Positions 18,399 through 26,829 of a stretch of DNA of 64,000 nt are shown here, piece after piece. Made by a program: the position numbers and the translations under genes. The first letter of the stretch is position 1; every line of letters begins with the position of its first letter. The stretch is from Streptomyces sp. CB01635 (GTDB lineage Bacteria; Actinomycetota; Actinomycetes; Streptomycetales; Streptomycetaceae): assembly GCF_002803065.1 (NCBI RefSeq), contig NZ_NNBL01000004.1:373690-437689 (forward strand), read 5' to 3'. A model generated the notes under the pieces. The model was given only the letters and a program-made list of their open reading frames with translations. It did not search any database and was not told the origin of the DNA.

Positions 18399-19040
18399 TC
18401 AGGGGGCGAGCAGCAGATTGAACGCCCGGTCCTTCGCGGCCGCGTACCGCTTGGCGACGTCCTGCCAGTTGACGACGCGCCACATGGCCTCGATGAAGTC
18501 GACCTTCTGGTTCTTGTACTGGAGATAGAACGCGTGCTCCCACGCGTCGAAGACCAGGATCGGGACCGAGCCCTGGCCGACGTTGCCCTGGTGGTCGTAG
18601 ATCTGCTCGACGATCAGGCGCCCGCTCACCGGCTCGTACGCGAGGACGCCCCAGCCGGATCCCTGCGTCGTCGCGGCGGCCTTGGTCAGCTGGGCCTTGA
18701 ACCCGGCGAAGGAGCCGAAGGAGGCGGTGATGGCGTCCGCGAGGTCGCCCACGCCGTCCGTGGCCAGCGGCTCGCCGCCGCCGTCGCCGGTCATGTTGTG
18801 CCAGTAGATGCTGTGCAGGATGTGGCCCGAGAGATGGAACGCGAGGTTCTTCTCCAGGCCGTTGATGGCGCCCCACGACTCCTTGTCGCGGGCCTCCTCC
18901 AGCTGCTCCAGGGTGTCGTTCGCCCCCTTCACATACGCCGCGTGGTGCTTGTCGTGGTGGAGCTCGATGATCTGCGGGTTGATGACCGGTTCGAGCGCCG
19001 CGTAGTCGTACGGAAGTTCAGGGAGCGTGTAAATGGCCAT
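18399..19040 (-). CDS. sodF: Superoxide dismutase, Fe/Mn family (streptomycete FeZn-SOD type)
   Basis: A 213-residue cytosolic superoxide dismutase. The metal ligands are visible: His28 in ELHHDKHH, His76 in HILHSIYWHN, and the Asp and His of FDAWEHAFYL. The start is ATG 19040 (MAIYTLPELPYDY) with GGAGGAC upstream; the longer frame is not supported. Upstream, at 19076-19092, lies a near-perfect Nur box, so nickel should repress this gene through Nur, leaving nickel SOD as the alternative enzyme. No sodN is in the window. The metal cannot be proven from sequence; the Fe(Zn) call rests on the streptomycete family and the Nur box. Confidence 0.95.
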   Translation of the reverse strand: MAIYTLPELPYDYAALEPVINPQIIELHHDKHHAAYVKGANDTLEQLEEARDKESWGAINGLEKNLAFHLSGHILHSIYWHNMTGDGGGEPLATDGVGDLADAITASFGSFAGFKAQLTKAAATTQGSGWGVLAYEPVSGRLIVEQIYDHQGNVGQGSVPILVFDAWEHAFYLQYKNQKVDFIEAMWRVVNWQDVAKRYAAAKDRAFNLLLAP

Positions 19041-19075
19041 GTCCGAGTCCTCCGAGCTGCGTACTGCAGAGCTTA

Positions 19076-19092
19076 TTGCAAGTAATGTGCAA
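19076..19092 (-). promoter_or_regulatory. Nur box (nickel-dependent repressor operator) of sodF
   Basis: TTGCAA at 19076-19081, five bases, GTGCAA at 19087-19092, matching the Streptomyces Nur consensus tTGCaa-N5-ttGCAA at all but one position. It lies 36 bp upstream of the sodF start. The match is seen directly; Nur control is inferred from the known regulon. Confidence 0.75.
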
Positions 19093-19130
19093 GTGCAGGC
19101 TAACAGCAGTAGTCGGTGGTGCAACGCGAA

Positions 19131-19160
19131 GGACCCCCGGGCCAGATGGCCCGGGGGTCC
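19131..19160 (-). terminator. Terminator of the first amino-acid permease
   Basis: A perfect 13-bp stem, GGACCCCCGGGCC at 19131-19143 paired at 19148-19160, with a 4-nt loop, just downstream of the permease ending at 19179. It insulates sodF from that transcript. Confidence 0.75.
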
Positions 19161-19178
19161 TCGGTGAGCTGAGCGGAG

Positions 19179-20603
19179 TCAGGCGGCGGTCGCCGCCCGC
19201 GACTCCGCCCTCTTCTGGCGTACGTAGCCGACGATCGCGAGCACGATGGTCAGGCCGCCCGTGTAGTACAGCTGCACGCGCGTGTCGTGCTCACGGGCCA
19301 TCAGGACGAAGACGACGACCATCGCGACGAGCGCCAGGACCGTGAGGTACGGGTACGCCCACATCTTCACGACGAGCTTCTCCGGGGCCTCGCGCTCCAG
19401 CTTGCGGCGCAGCAGCAGCTGCGAGATGGCGATGAAGAACCAGACGACGAGGATGATCGCGCCGATGGTGTTGAGCAACCAGGCGAAGACGTCGTCCGGG
19501 CGCCAGTAGCTGAGCAGGACGCAGACGAAGCCGAAGGCGGCGGAGATCAGGACCGCGACGCGCGGCACACCGCCGGTGACCTTGCCGATCGCCTTCGGGC
19601 CCATGCCGCGGGCGACCAGCGAACTGGCCATGCGGGAGGCGCCGTAGATGTTGGCGTTCATGGCGGACAGCAGGGCGATGAGGACGACCACGTTCATGAT
19701 CTGGCCGGCGCCCGGGATGCCCAGGTGGTCGAGCGTGGCGACGTACGGGCCCTTGGTCGGGATCTCCTTCGCCGTCCACGGCAGCAGGACCACGACGACG
19801 GCCATCGAGCCGACGTAGAAGAGCGCGATGCGCCACATCGCCGTACGGACCGCCCTCGCGACACCCTGCACCGGGTGCTCGGACTCGGCCGCGGCGATGG
19901 TGACGGTCTCCAGACCGCCGTACGCGAAGACCGAGGCGAGCAGGCCGACGATCAGTCCCTCCGTGCCGTTGGGCATGAAGCCGCCGTGGCCTGTGAGGTT
20001 GTCCATGCCGGGCGCGGAGACGTCGGGCAGGACGCCGAGGATCGCCAGTACGCCGATGACGAGGAAGAGCACGATCGCGCCGACCTTGAGCGTCGCGAAC
20101 CAGAACTCGAACTCGCCGAAGTTCTTCACGGCCGCGAGGTTCGTGCCGGTGAACAGCAGCATGAACAGCGCGACCAGCGCCCACTCGGGCACGCCCGGCA
20201 GCCACCCGTGCACGATGCCCGCCGCGCCGATCCCCTCCAGCCCCACCGCCACGCAGAGCAGGAACCAGAACGCCCAGCCCGCCGTGAAGCCCGCCCAGGG
20301 GCCGATGGCCCGCTCGGAGTGCACGGAGAAGGAACCCGAGGCGGGATACGCGGCCGACATCTCGCCGAGCATGCGCATCACGAGCATCACGAGCGCGCCC
20401 GAGATCGCGTAGGCGAGGATGATCGACGGGCCGGCGGCCGCGATGGCGGTTCCGGAGCCCACGAAGAGGCCGGCGCCGATCACACCGCCGAGCGCGATCA
20501 TGGAGAGATGGCGCTGCTTGAGACCGCGCGACAGCGACGGCTCGGCCGGCGACTGATCGATCGGCTGCGCGTCGACCGGCGACTGCGCGGACGTCCGAGA
20601 CAT
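19179..20603 (-). CDS. APC-superfamily amino-acid permease (first of three)
   Basis: A 474-residue membrane transporter with about 12 hydrophobic segments. The first helix contains the family signature GGVIGAGLFVGSG, and the conserved RMLGEMSAAYPASGSFSVH follows. This is the amino-acid transporter (AAT/GABA permease-like) branch, which imports amino acids by proton symport. The start is ATG 20603 (MSRTSAQSP); the ribosome site is weak. The next permease lies 115 bp upstream on the same strand, so the two may be co-transcribed. Substrate is not identifiable. Confidence 0.9.
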   Translation of the reverse strand: MSRTSAQSPVDAQPIDQSPAEPSLSRGLKQRHLSMIALGGVIGAGLFVGSGTAIAAAGPSIILAYAISGALVMLVMRMLGEMSAAYPASGSFSVHSERAIGPWAGFTAGWAFWFLLCVAVGLEGIGAAGIVHGWLPGVPEWALVALFMLLFTGTNLAAVKNFGEFEFWFATLKVGAIVLFLVIGVLAILGVLPDVSAPGMDNLTGHGGFMPNGTEGLIVGLLASVFAYGGLETVTIAAAESEHPVQGVARAVRTAMWRIALFYVGSMAVVVVLLPWTAKEIPTKGPYVATLDHLGIPGAGQIMNVVVLIALLSAMNANIYGASRMASSLVARGMGPKAIGKVTGGVPRVAVLISAAFGFVCVLLSYWRPDDVFAWLLNTIGAIILVVWFFIAISQLLLRRKLEREAPEKLVVKMWAYPYLTVLALVAMVVVFVLMAREHDTRVQLYYTGGLTIVLAIVGYVRQKRAESRAATAA

Positions 20604-20718
20604 GGATGTGCCCTGTTCATTAGCTGAGACGGGGAAAGGCCCACAGTCTGAGCAGCGGCACCGGCTACAGGGAACAGCTGACCGGTATACGGACACGACG
20701 CTCACACATCGTGAAGGT

Positions 20719-22110
20719 TCAGGCACGCCGTGCGCGCAGTTCCCGCACTCCCGCGACGGCCACGACGAGCGCGGTCGCGCCGGTCGACCACAGGAGCTGC
20801 GGACGCGCCGTGTCGTCGGTCAGCATCAGCCCGATGACGGCCGCCATCGCGGCGAGCGTCACCCACGTCAGCCACGGGAACCCCCACATCCGCAGCACGA
20901 GCCGCTCGGGCGCCTCCCGCTCGACGAGCCGCCGCAGCCGCAGCTGCGACGCCGCGATCAGCGCCCACACGAACAGCAGCACCGCGCCGACCGAGTTGAG
21001 CATGTAGAGAAAGACGGACTCCGGCCACTCCAGATTGAGCAGCACCGACACGAAGCCGAACGCGACCGACGCGAGCACGGCCCGGCGCGGCACGCCCCCG
21101 CCGCTCACCTTCAGCAGCGAGCGGGGCGCCTCACCGCGCTCGGCCAGCGAGAACACCATGCGCGAGGAGCCGTAGAGGTTCGCGTTCAGCGCCGAGAGCA
21201 GCGCCACGAACACCACGATGTTCATGATCTGGCCCGCGGACGGCACTCCGATCGCGTCGAGGACGGTGACGTACGGGCTGATGCCCGCCTTCTGTGCCGT
21301 CCACGGCAGCACCGTCACGATGACCAGCATCGAGCCGACATAGAAGAACAGGATGCGGAAGACCGCGCTGCGCACCGCCCGCGAGACCGCGCGTACCGGG
21401 TCGTCGGACTCGGCGGCAGCGATCGTGACGACCTCCAGGCCGCCGAACGCGAACACGACGGCGAGCACACCGGAGATGACGCCCTGCCAGCCGTGCGGCA
21501 GGAAGCCGCCGTCCTGCCCGGTGAGGTTGGTGAAGCCGACCGGGTCCCCAGAAGGATTGGACGCAGCAGGCAGCAGCCCGAAGACCGCGAGCGTGCCGAG
21601 GACCAGGAACGCGACGATCGCGAACACCTTCAGGGCGGCGAACCAGAACTCGAACTCACCGAAGTTCTTCACGGCCGCCAGGTTCGCCCCGGTGAAGACC
21701 ACCATGAACACCAGCACCCAGGCCCACTGAGGTACGCCCGGCGCCCAGCCGTTGGCGATCTGCGCCGCGCCCGTCGCCTCCACGGCGAGGACGACGACGA
21801 GCAGGAACCAGTAGAGCCAGCCGACGCTGAACCCGGCCCAGCGGCCGAGCGCCCGCTCCGCGTGCACGGAGAACGAACCCGACGCCGGCATCGCCGCAGA
21901 CATCTCGCCCAGCATGCGCATCACACACATCGCGAGCGTGCCCGCGATCAGATACGAGACGACGATGCCGGGCCCTGCGACCGCGATCCCGGCGCCCGAG
22001 CCGACGAAGAGCCCCGCCCCGATCACGCCGCCGAGGCCCAGCATCGTCAGATGCCGTTGCTTGAGTCCGCCTCCGAGCGGTTCCGGTCCGGACGGGAGCT
22101 GGTCGTGCAT
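20719..22110 (-). CDS. APC-superfamily amino-acid permease (second of three)
   Basis: A 463-residue permease with the same architecture as its neighbour: GGVIGAGLFVGSGAG in the first helix, RMLGEMSAAMPASGSFSVH, and about 12 transmembrane segments. The start is ATG 22110 (MHDQLPSGPEP); the frame stays open further upstream but without homologous sequence. It precedes the first permease on the same strand and is divergent from bioY. Amino-acid uptake is secure at the family level only. Confidence 0.9.
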   Translation of the reverse strand: MHDQLPSGPEPLGGGLKQRHLTMLGLGGVIGAGLFVGSGAGIAVAGPGIVVSYLIAGTLAMCVMRMLGEMSAAMPASGSFSVHAERALGRWAGFSVGWLYWFLLVVVLAVEATGAAQIANGWAPGVPQWAWVLVFMVVFTGANLAAVKNFGEFEFWFAALKVFAIVAFLVLGTLAVFGLLPAASNPSGDPVGFTNLTGQDGGFLPHGWQGVISGVLAVVFAFGGLEVVTIAAAESDDPVRAVSRAVRSAVFRILFFYVGSMLVIVTVLPWTAQKAGISPYVTVLDAIGVPSAGQIMNIVVFVALLSALNANLYGSSRMVFSLAERGEAPRSLLKVSGGGVPRRAVLASVAFGFVSVLLNLEWPESVFLYMLNSVGAVLLFVWALIAASQLRLRRLVEREAPERLVLRMWGFPWLTWVTLAAMAAVIGLMLTDDTARPQLLWSTGATALVVAVAGVRELRARRA

Positions 22111-22375
22111 CGGCGGTTCAGACTGCTTTCGGGGCTCGCGTGGGTTTGGCGGGAACCTACAGTCTCCCCGGCGGCCGACCCTGCGCGCAAAACGGCCCGT
22201 TTCGGCGCTGGCCTCAGTGACGAGCATCACGCCAAGTCGCGCATGAGTGAGGCCCTTTGTGAGGAGCCCACCAACACCCGCCGTCACCCTTTGTCGAGCA
22301 GTGACCGTGATCGGGGATCGGCCCCTGGGATAGCGTCACGGTGTCCCAACCTGCCCTCACCCCCGCGGAGTCCCG
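22111..22375. other. Divergent intergenic region, permease / bioY
   Basis: A 265-bp region with no convincing gene. An octamer CCCTTTGT occurs twice in direct orientation (22253-22260 and 22287-22294) ahead of bioY. No recognisable biotin-regulator palindrome was seen. Confidence 0.4.
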
Positions 22376-22954
22376 ATGAGTACGGCTGCCGTCTCCACCC
22401 GCCCCGGCAAGGTCCTGGCCGACCTGCTCCCCGCTTCGCGCACCCGCGACATCGCGCTCGTGCTCGGCGGCGCCGCCCTCACCGGCGTAGCGGCCCAGAT
22501 CGCCGTGCCCGTGCCGGGCTCCCCGGTCCCGGTCACCGGGCAGACCTTCGCCGCGCTCCTCGTCGGCACCGCGCTCGGCGCCCGCCGCGGCTTCCTCTCC
22601 CTCGCCGTGTACGCGCTCGTCGGCATGGCCGGCATGCCGTGGTTCGCCCAGGGCACCTCCGGTGCGGGCGGTGCCTCCTTCGGCTACGTCATCGGCATGC
22701 TGCTCGCCTCCACCGTCGTCGGCGCGCTCGCCCGGCGTGGCGGCGACCGCTCGGTCCTGCGCACCGCGGGCACGATGGTCCTCGGCTCCGCGATCATCTA
22801 CGCGGTCGGCGTGCCCTACCTCGCCGCCGCCACCGGCATGACCCTCACGCAGGCCGTCGCCGCGGGCCTCACGCCGTTCCTCATCGGCGACGCGGTGAAG
22901 GCGGCCCTGGCGATGGGCGTGCTGCCCACCGCCTGGAAGTTCGCCGACAAGTAG
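22376..22954 (+). CDS. bioY: Biotin transporter BioY (ECF transporter S component)
   Basis: A 192-residue, six-helix membrane protein with the BioY hallmark PVPVTGQTFAALLVGTALG (about 43-61) and the following GARRGFLSLAVYALVGMAG. It binds biotin and takes it up, alone or with an energising EcfAT module. No bioM/bioN (EcfA/EcfT) genes are adjacent, so it acts alone or with a shared ECF module. The ATG 22376 is supported by the conserved N-terminal hydrophilic segment. The 3' end abuts the decayed oxidase on the other strand. Confidence 0.93.
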   Translation: MSTAAVSTRPGKVLADLLPASRTRDIALVLGGAALTGVAAQIAVPVPGSPVPVTGQTFAALLVGTALGARRGFLSLAVYALVGMAGMPWFAQGTSGAGGASFGYVIGMLLASTVVGALARRGGDRSVLRTAGTMVLGSAIIYAVGVPYLAAATGMTLTQAVAAGLTPFLIGDAVKAALAMGVLPTAWKFADK

Positions 22955-23684
22955 TTCTCGCCACGGGCGCTCGGCGCACGTCGTAGTCCCTCCGGAAGAG
23001 GTTCGCCGGGTCGTACGCGGCCTTCACATCGGCGAGCCTCTTCCGCGTCTGTGCGTCGTACAGCCCCTCGGTACGGTCGCCGCCGAGCAGGCCCTGGAAG
23101 AGCTCGGGCTCGGCGTCGGCGCAGACCGTGCGAAGGCGTGTGTCCGCCGTGACGACGTCGACAGACCGGACATGATCGGCCGCGTAACCGAACTCCCGCG
23201 CCAGGACGCCGAGTCCGCCGCCCAGCGTGTAAGAGACCGCGCCCACGCCCGGCGCCGATACTCCCCCCACTGCCTCAAGGGCGTGGGAGGCACCCCCATT
23301 GCGGGGCGAGGCCGTGGGGAGCGGCCGCCTCGACGACCTGCCGCCGGCGCGTCCCCGCCGAGACCCGCACCGTGCGCTCCGCCGTATCCACCACGACCTC
23401 GTCCAAGCGCCGCGTGGAGACCAGCACGCCGCCCTCGAAGCCGCCGGGCAGCCCGTGCCCGGTGGCCTGCACGCCGGCCGGCAGTCCGGCACCGGCCGTG
23501 TACGCGACAGCGGCCACGACGTCATCGGCGGAGGTTGCCGCGAAGATGACGTCGGGCCGCTGGGCGAAACCGGTCCGGAAACCGGGCGAGTTCCTCGTCG
23601 TACCCGGCGTCGCCGGGCCCGCGGGACGAGCTGCTGTGTACGGATGTCGTCGGAGTTCATGCGGCAGACTTCTGCCCGCATCAC
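22955..23684 (-). pseudogene. Decayed FAD-linked (BBE/berberine-type) oxidoreductase
   Basis: Fragments of one FAD-binding oxidase are spread over three frames. The N-terminal piece GDAGYDEELAR (about 23570-23605) is in one frame. AVAYTAGAGLPAGVQATGHG and STRRLDEVVVD are in a second (23275-23560). VGAVSYTLGGGLGVLAREFG and the C-terminal VKAAYDPANLFRRDYDV are in a third. An apparent extra T near 23585 and about 52 bp of GC-rich sequence (23251-23302), where about 18 bp are expected, break the frame. Roughly 200 residues between the FAD domain and the C-terminal motif are missing, and the final frame lacks its own stop, reading into antisense bioY. Intact relatives are about 450 residues. This is a dead gene. 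Confidence 0.85.
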
Positions 23685-23738
23685 CTGACACCCGCCGTCA
23701 GCTTTCCGCTGACACCTTTCCGGGAGGGCCCGGAAGGG

Positions 23739-25202
23739 TCAGGCGGAGACCTTCTTCCGCTTCTGCACCTGCTCACGCACGAGCGCGATACCGACCACCA
23801 GGGCCGCCACGAGCAGCGACAGGACGACCTGCTCGCGGCCCGCGTCGTCGGTGAGCATGTAGACGAGCACGAACGAGATCATCGCGATCGTGGCCCACGT
23901 CAGATACGGGAAGAGCCACATCTTCACGACGAGCTTCTCGGGCTGCTCGCGCAGGATCATGCCGCGCATCTTCAGCTGCGTGAAGCAGATGACGAGCCAG
24001 ACGAAGAGGGCGACGGCGCCGGAGGAGTTCAGCAGGAAGTTGAAGACGGTGTCCGGCCACTGGTAGTTGAACCAGACGGCGACGAAGCCGAAGACGACGG
24101 ATCCGAGGATCGCGGCCTGCGGCACACCGTTCTTGCTCGTCTTCGCGAACGCCTTGGGCGCGTCACCGCGCTGGCCGAGCGAGAACGCCATACGGGAAGC
24201 GGTGTAGAGCCCGGAGTTCAGGCACGACAGCACGGCCGTCAGCACGATGACGTTCATGACCTGACCGGCGTGGGGGATGCCGATCGAGTTCAGGGCCGCG
24301 ACGTACGAGCCGTCCTTGGCGATCGACTTGTCGTTCCACGGCAGCAGCGTCAGGACGATGAAGATCGAGCCGAGGTAGAAGACGCCGATACGCCAGATCA
24401 CGCTGTTCGTGGCCTTGGTGACGGCACGCTGCGGGTCCTCGGACTCGCCGGCGGCCAGCGTGACGATCTCGCTGCCCATGAAGGAGAAGACGACCATGAG
24501 GACGCCGGTGAGGATCGACCCGGCGCCGTTGGGCATGAACCCGCCCGCGTCCGTCAGGTGCGAGAACCCTGCACCCGGGTTGTCCGAGCCCGGCAGCACG
24601 CCGAACACGGCGAGCAGGCCGATGATCACGAACCCGCCGATCGCGACGACCTTGATGCCCGCGAACCAGAACTCGAACTCGCCGTACGAGGCGACCGAGG
24701 CCAGGTTCGTCGCGGTCAGGACGACCATCACGATCAGGGCCCAGCCCCACTGCGGCACGGCCGGTACCCAGCCGTTGAGGATCACCGCGCCGGCGGTGGC
24801 CTCGACCGCGAGGACGACGACCCAGAAGAACCAGTACAGCCAGCCGATGGAGAAGCCCGCCCAGCGGCCGAGCGCCTGGTCGGCGTAGGCGGAGAAGGAG
24901 CCGGACGAGGGCCGTGCGGCGGCCATCTCGCCGAGCATCCGCATCACCATGACGACCATCAGGCCGACGAGGGCGTACGAGATGAGGATGGCGGGTCCGG
25001 CCTTGGCGATGCCCGAGCCGGAGCCGACGAAGAGGCCGGCGCCGATCACGCCGCCGATGGCGATCATCGACAGGTGTCGGTTCTTGAGGCCGGCCTTCAG
25101 TTGGTCGGGACCGCTATTTCCGGTCTGACCGCTGTCAGGCTGTGAATCTCCAGGATTGTGGGGCGCCTGGTCGGCCTTCGCAAGGGAGGGTTGCGAGGTC
25201 AT
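23739..25202 (-). CDS. APC-superfamily amino-acid permease (third)
   Basis: A 487-residue permease with an extended hydrophilic N-terminus (about 50 residues, Asp/Pro/Gly-rich), then GGVIGAGLFVGSGSG and about 12 transmembrane segments. It is clearly a paralogue of the two at 19179-22110, with the same RMLGEMAAARPSSGSFSAY motif. The start is ATG 25202 (MTSQPSLAK); the much longer open frame upstream crosses rpiB antisense and is rejected. It diverges from rpiB across 174 bp. Substrate unknown. Confidence 0.9.
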   Translation of the reverse strand: MTSQPSLAKADQAPHNPGDSQPDSGQTGNSGPDQLKAGLKNRHLSMIAIGGVIGAGLFVGSGSGIAKAGPAILISYALVGLMVVMVMRMLGEMAAARPSSGSFSAYADQALGRWAGFSIGWLYWFFWVVVLAVEATAGAVILNGWVPAVPQWGWALIVMVVLTATNLASVASYGEFEFWFAGIKVVAIGGFVIIGLLAVFGVLPGSDNPGAGFSHLTDAGGFMPNGAGSILTGVLMVVFSFMGSEIVTLAAGESEDPQRAVTKATNSVIWRIGVFYLGSIFIVLTLLPWNDKSIAKDGSYVAALNSIGIPHAGQVMNVIVLTAVLSCLNSGLYTASRMAFSLGQRGDAPKAFAKTSKNGVPQAAILGSVVFGFVAVWFNYQWPDTVFNFLLNSSGAVALFVWLVICFTQLKMRGMILREQPEKLVVKMWLFPYLTWATIAMISFVLVYMLTDDAGREQVVLSLLVAALVVGIALVREQVQKRKKVSA

Positions 25203-25376
25203 GGACGAATCCTTAAGTCTCGGGTCACGAGCCCACGCATTCAAACCCAGGGACGTACCGGACGGAAGACCTGACTCCGTATCGTGATTTTCGACTCCGA
25301 GACGTTTGCCCGTAAACGAACGGTGACAACGACCCGACCGCGCCGTGCCCGGGTGGGACGTGCCACACTCGGACCC

Positions 25377-25862
25377 ATGCGCGTGTACCTCGGCTCGGAT
25401 CATGCCGGCTACGAACTCAAGAACCACCTCGTCGAATGGCTCAAGGCCCATGGCCACGAGCCCGTCGACTGCGGGCCCCACATCTATGACGCCCAGGACG
25501 ACTACCCTCCGTTCTGCCTCCGTGCCGCGGAGCGCACGGCGGCGGACCCGGACGCCCTCGGCGTCGTGATCGGCGGCTCGGGCAACGGCGAGCAGATCGC
25601 CGCGAACAAGGTGAAGGGCGTCCGTGCGGCCCTCGCGTGGAGCGAGCAGACCGCCGCGCTCGGCCGCGAGCACAACGACGCGAACGTGGTCTCCATCGGC
25701 GGCCGCATGCACACGCAGGAAGAGGCGACGAAGTTCGTCGAGATCTTCCTCTCCACCCCGTACTCGAACGAAGAACGCCACACGCGCCGCATCGAGATGC
25801 TGTCGCGCTACGAGGAGACGGGCGAACTCCCCGCAATCCCGCCCCACCACCCGCAGGGCTGA
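25377..25862 (+). CDS. rpiB: Ribose-5-phosphate isomerase B
   Basis: A 161-residue RpiB/LacA family enzyme that interconverts ribose 5-phosphate and ribulose 5-phosphate in the pentose phosphate pathway. GSDHAGYELK at the N-terminus and GGSGNGEQIAANKVKGVRAA in the middle carry the phosphate-binding and active-site features. As in other actinobacteria, the usual RpiB Cys of GTGxG is replaced by Ser (GGSGNGE). The start ATG 25377 lies seven bases after a CACACT -10-like element and has no ribosome site, so it is possibly leaderless. The DNA glycosylase gene follows after a repeat and terminator. Confidence 0.94.
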   Translation: MRVYLGSDHAGYELKNHLVEWLKAHGHEPVDCGPHIYDAQDDYPPFCLRAAERTAADPDALGVVIGGSGNGEQIAANKVKGVRAALAWSEQTAALGREHNDANVVSIGGRMHTQEEATKFVEIFLSTPYSNEERHTRRIEMLSRYEETGELPAIPPHHPQG

Positions 25863-25868
25863 TAAACA

Positions 25869-25914
25869 CAGCCCCTCCGGCGTTCGAGGAGCGGGGTCTG
25901 GGGCGGAGCCCCAG
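25869..25914. repeat. Dispersed streptomycete intergenic repeat with internal hairpin
   Basis: A 46-bp element beginning CAGCCCCTCCGGCGTTCGAG and ending in a small perfect hairpin, CTGGGGC (25898-25904) with GCCCCAG (25908-25914). I recall near-identical sequences in many Streptomyces intergenic regions; that is memory, not a search. It sits directly after rpiB and is followed by a terminator hairpin. Confidence 0.65.
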
Positions 25915-25926
25915 GTCTCTCGGGAA

Positions 25927-25966
25927 GGGGCGGGCTGGGGGAGAAAAAATCCCCAACGCCCGCCCC
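25927..25966 (+). terminator. rpiB terminator
   Basis: GGGGCGGGC at 25927-25935 pairs with GCCCGCCCC at 25958-25966. An inner GGGG/CCCC pairing encloses an A-rich loop. It lies between rpiB and the Nei/Fpg gene. Confidence 0.65.
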
Positions 25967-25991
25967 CACCCATCCCGAGGAGAAGGACGAC

Positions 25992-26804
25992 GTGCCAGAG
26001 GGCCACACCATCCACCGCCTGGCCCAGGACCACGCGGAGCGCTTCGCAGGCCGCCCACTAGGCGTACGCAGCCCGCAGGGCAAGTTCTCCGACAGCGCCG
26101 CACTCCTGGACGGCCTGGTCCTCGACGAAGCAGACGCTCACGCCAAACACCTCTTCCTGGGCTTCGCGGAAACCGGCTGGATCCACATCCACCTGGGCCT
26201 CTTCGGCAAGTACACCCTCGGAGAGACCCCGGCCCCGCCCCCCACGGACACCGTCCGGCTGCGCCTGCTGAGCGACACGCACTACTCCGACCTGCGCGGC
26301 CCCACGACCTGCGCCCTGATCACGGATGCCGAGAAGCAGGCGATACACGACCGCCTCGGCCCCGACCCGCTCAGGAACGGCGACGACCCGGACCGCGCCT
26401 GGCGCCGTATCTCCCGCAGCCGCACCACCGTCGCCGCACTGCTCATGGACCAGAAGGTGATCGGCGGCGTCGGCAATGTCTACCGCGCGGAGGTCCTCTT
26501 CCGGCACGGCATCGACCCGTACACCCCGGGCGAGGACCTCACGCCCGACGAGTGGACGGCGATCTGGACGGACCTGGTGGCGCTGATGCGCGAGGGCGTC
26601 CGGCACAACCGCATCGACACCGTCCGCCCGGAGCACACCCCCGAGGCGATGGGTCGCCCGCCGCGCGTGGACGACCACGGCGGCGAGGTGTACGTCTACC
26701 GGCGGGCCACGATGCCGTGCCATCTGTGCGGCACGGAGATCCGCACGGCGTCACTCGCGGCCCGCAACCTCTTCTGGTGCCCGAGGTGCCAGCCGCCCCG
26801 CTGA
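25992..26804 (+). CDS. Fpg/Nei-family DNA glycosylase (endonuclease VIII-like)
   Basis: A 270-residue base-excision repair enzyme. After Met removal, the catalytic Pro and Glu of PEGHTIHR lie at the N-terminus, as required for the Schiff-base mechanism. The H2TH region includes LLMDQKVIGGVGNVYRAEVL, and the C-terminal zinc finger is CHLC ... CPRC. Together with PEGHT (rather than PELPE) this places it with the Nei-like actinobacterial subgroup, acting on oxidised bases. The start is GTG 25992 with GAGGAGAAGG upstream; any later start would lose the catalytic Pro. It converges with the Eis-like gene. Confidence 0.94.
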   Translation: MPEGHTIHRLAQDHAERFAGRPLGVRSPQGKFSDSAALLDGLVLDEADAHAKHLFLGFAETGWIHIHLGLFGKYTLGETPAPPPTDTVRLRLLSDTHYSDLRGPTTCALITDAEKQAIHDRLGPDPLRNGDDPDRAWRRISRSRTTVAALLMDQKVIGGVGNVYRAEVLFRHGIDPYTPGEDLTPDEWTAIWTDLVALMREGVRHNRIDTVRPEHTPEAMGRPPRVDDHGGEVYVYRRATMPCHLCGTEIRTASLAARNLFWCPRCQPPR

Positions 26805-26829
26805 CCGGCGCCCGCCACACCCCGCCCGC

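Noticed and set aside
22253..22294. Two CCCTTTGT direct repeats before bioY as a biotin-regulator site.
   Set aside because: Not palindromic, spaced 34 bp, and unlike known actinobacterial BioQ operators; recorded only as a repeat.
23739..26033. A 764-codon minus-strand frame joining the third permease to upstream sequence.
   Set aside because: The upstream 277 codons are antisense to rpiB and a repeat; the permease starts at ATG 25202 with family-consistent sequence.
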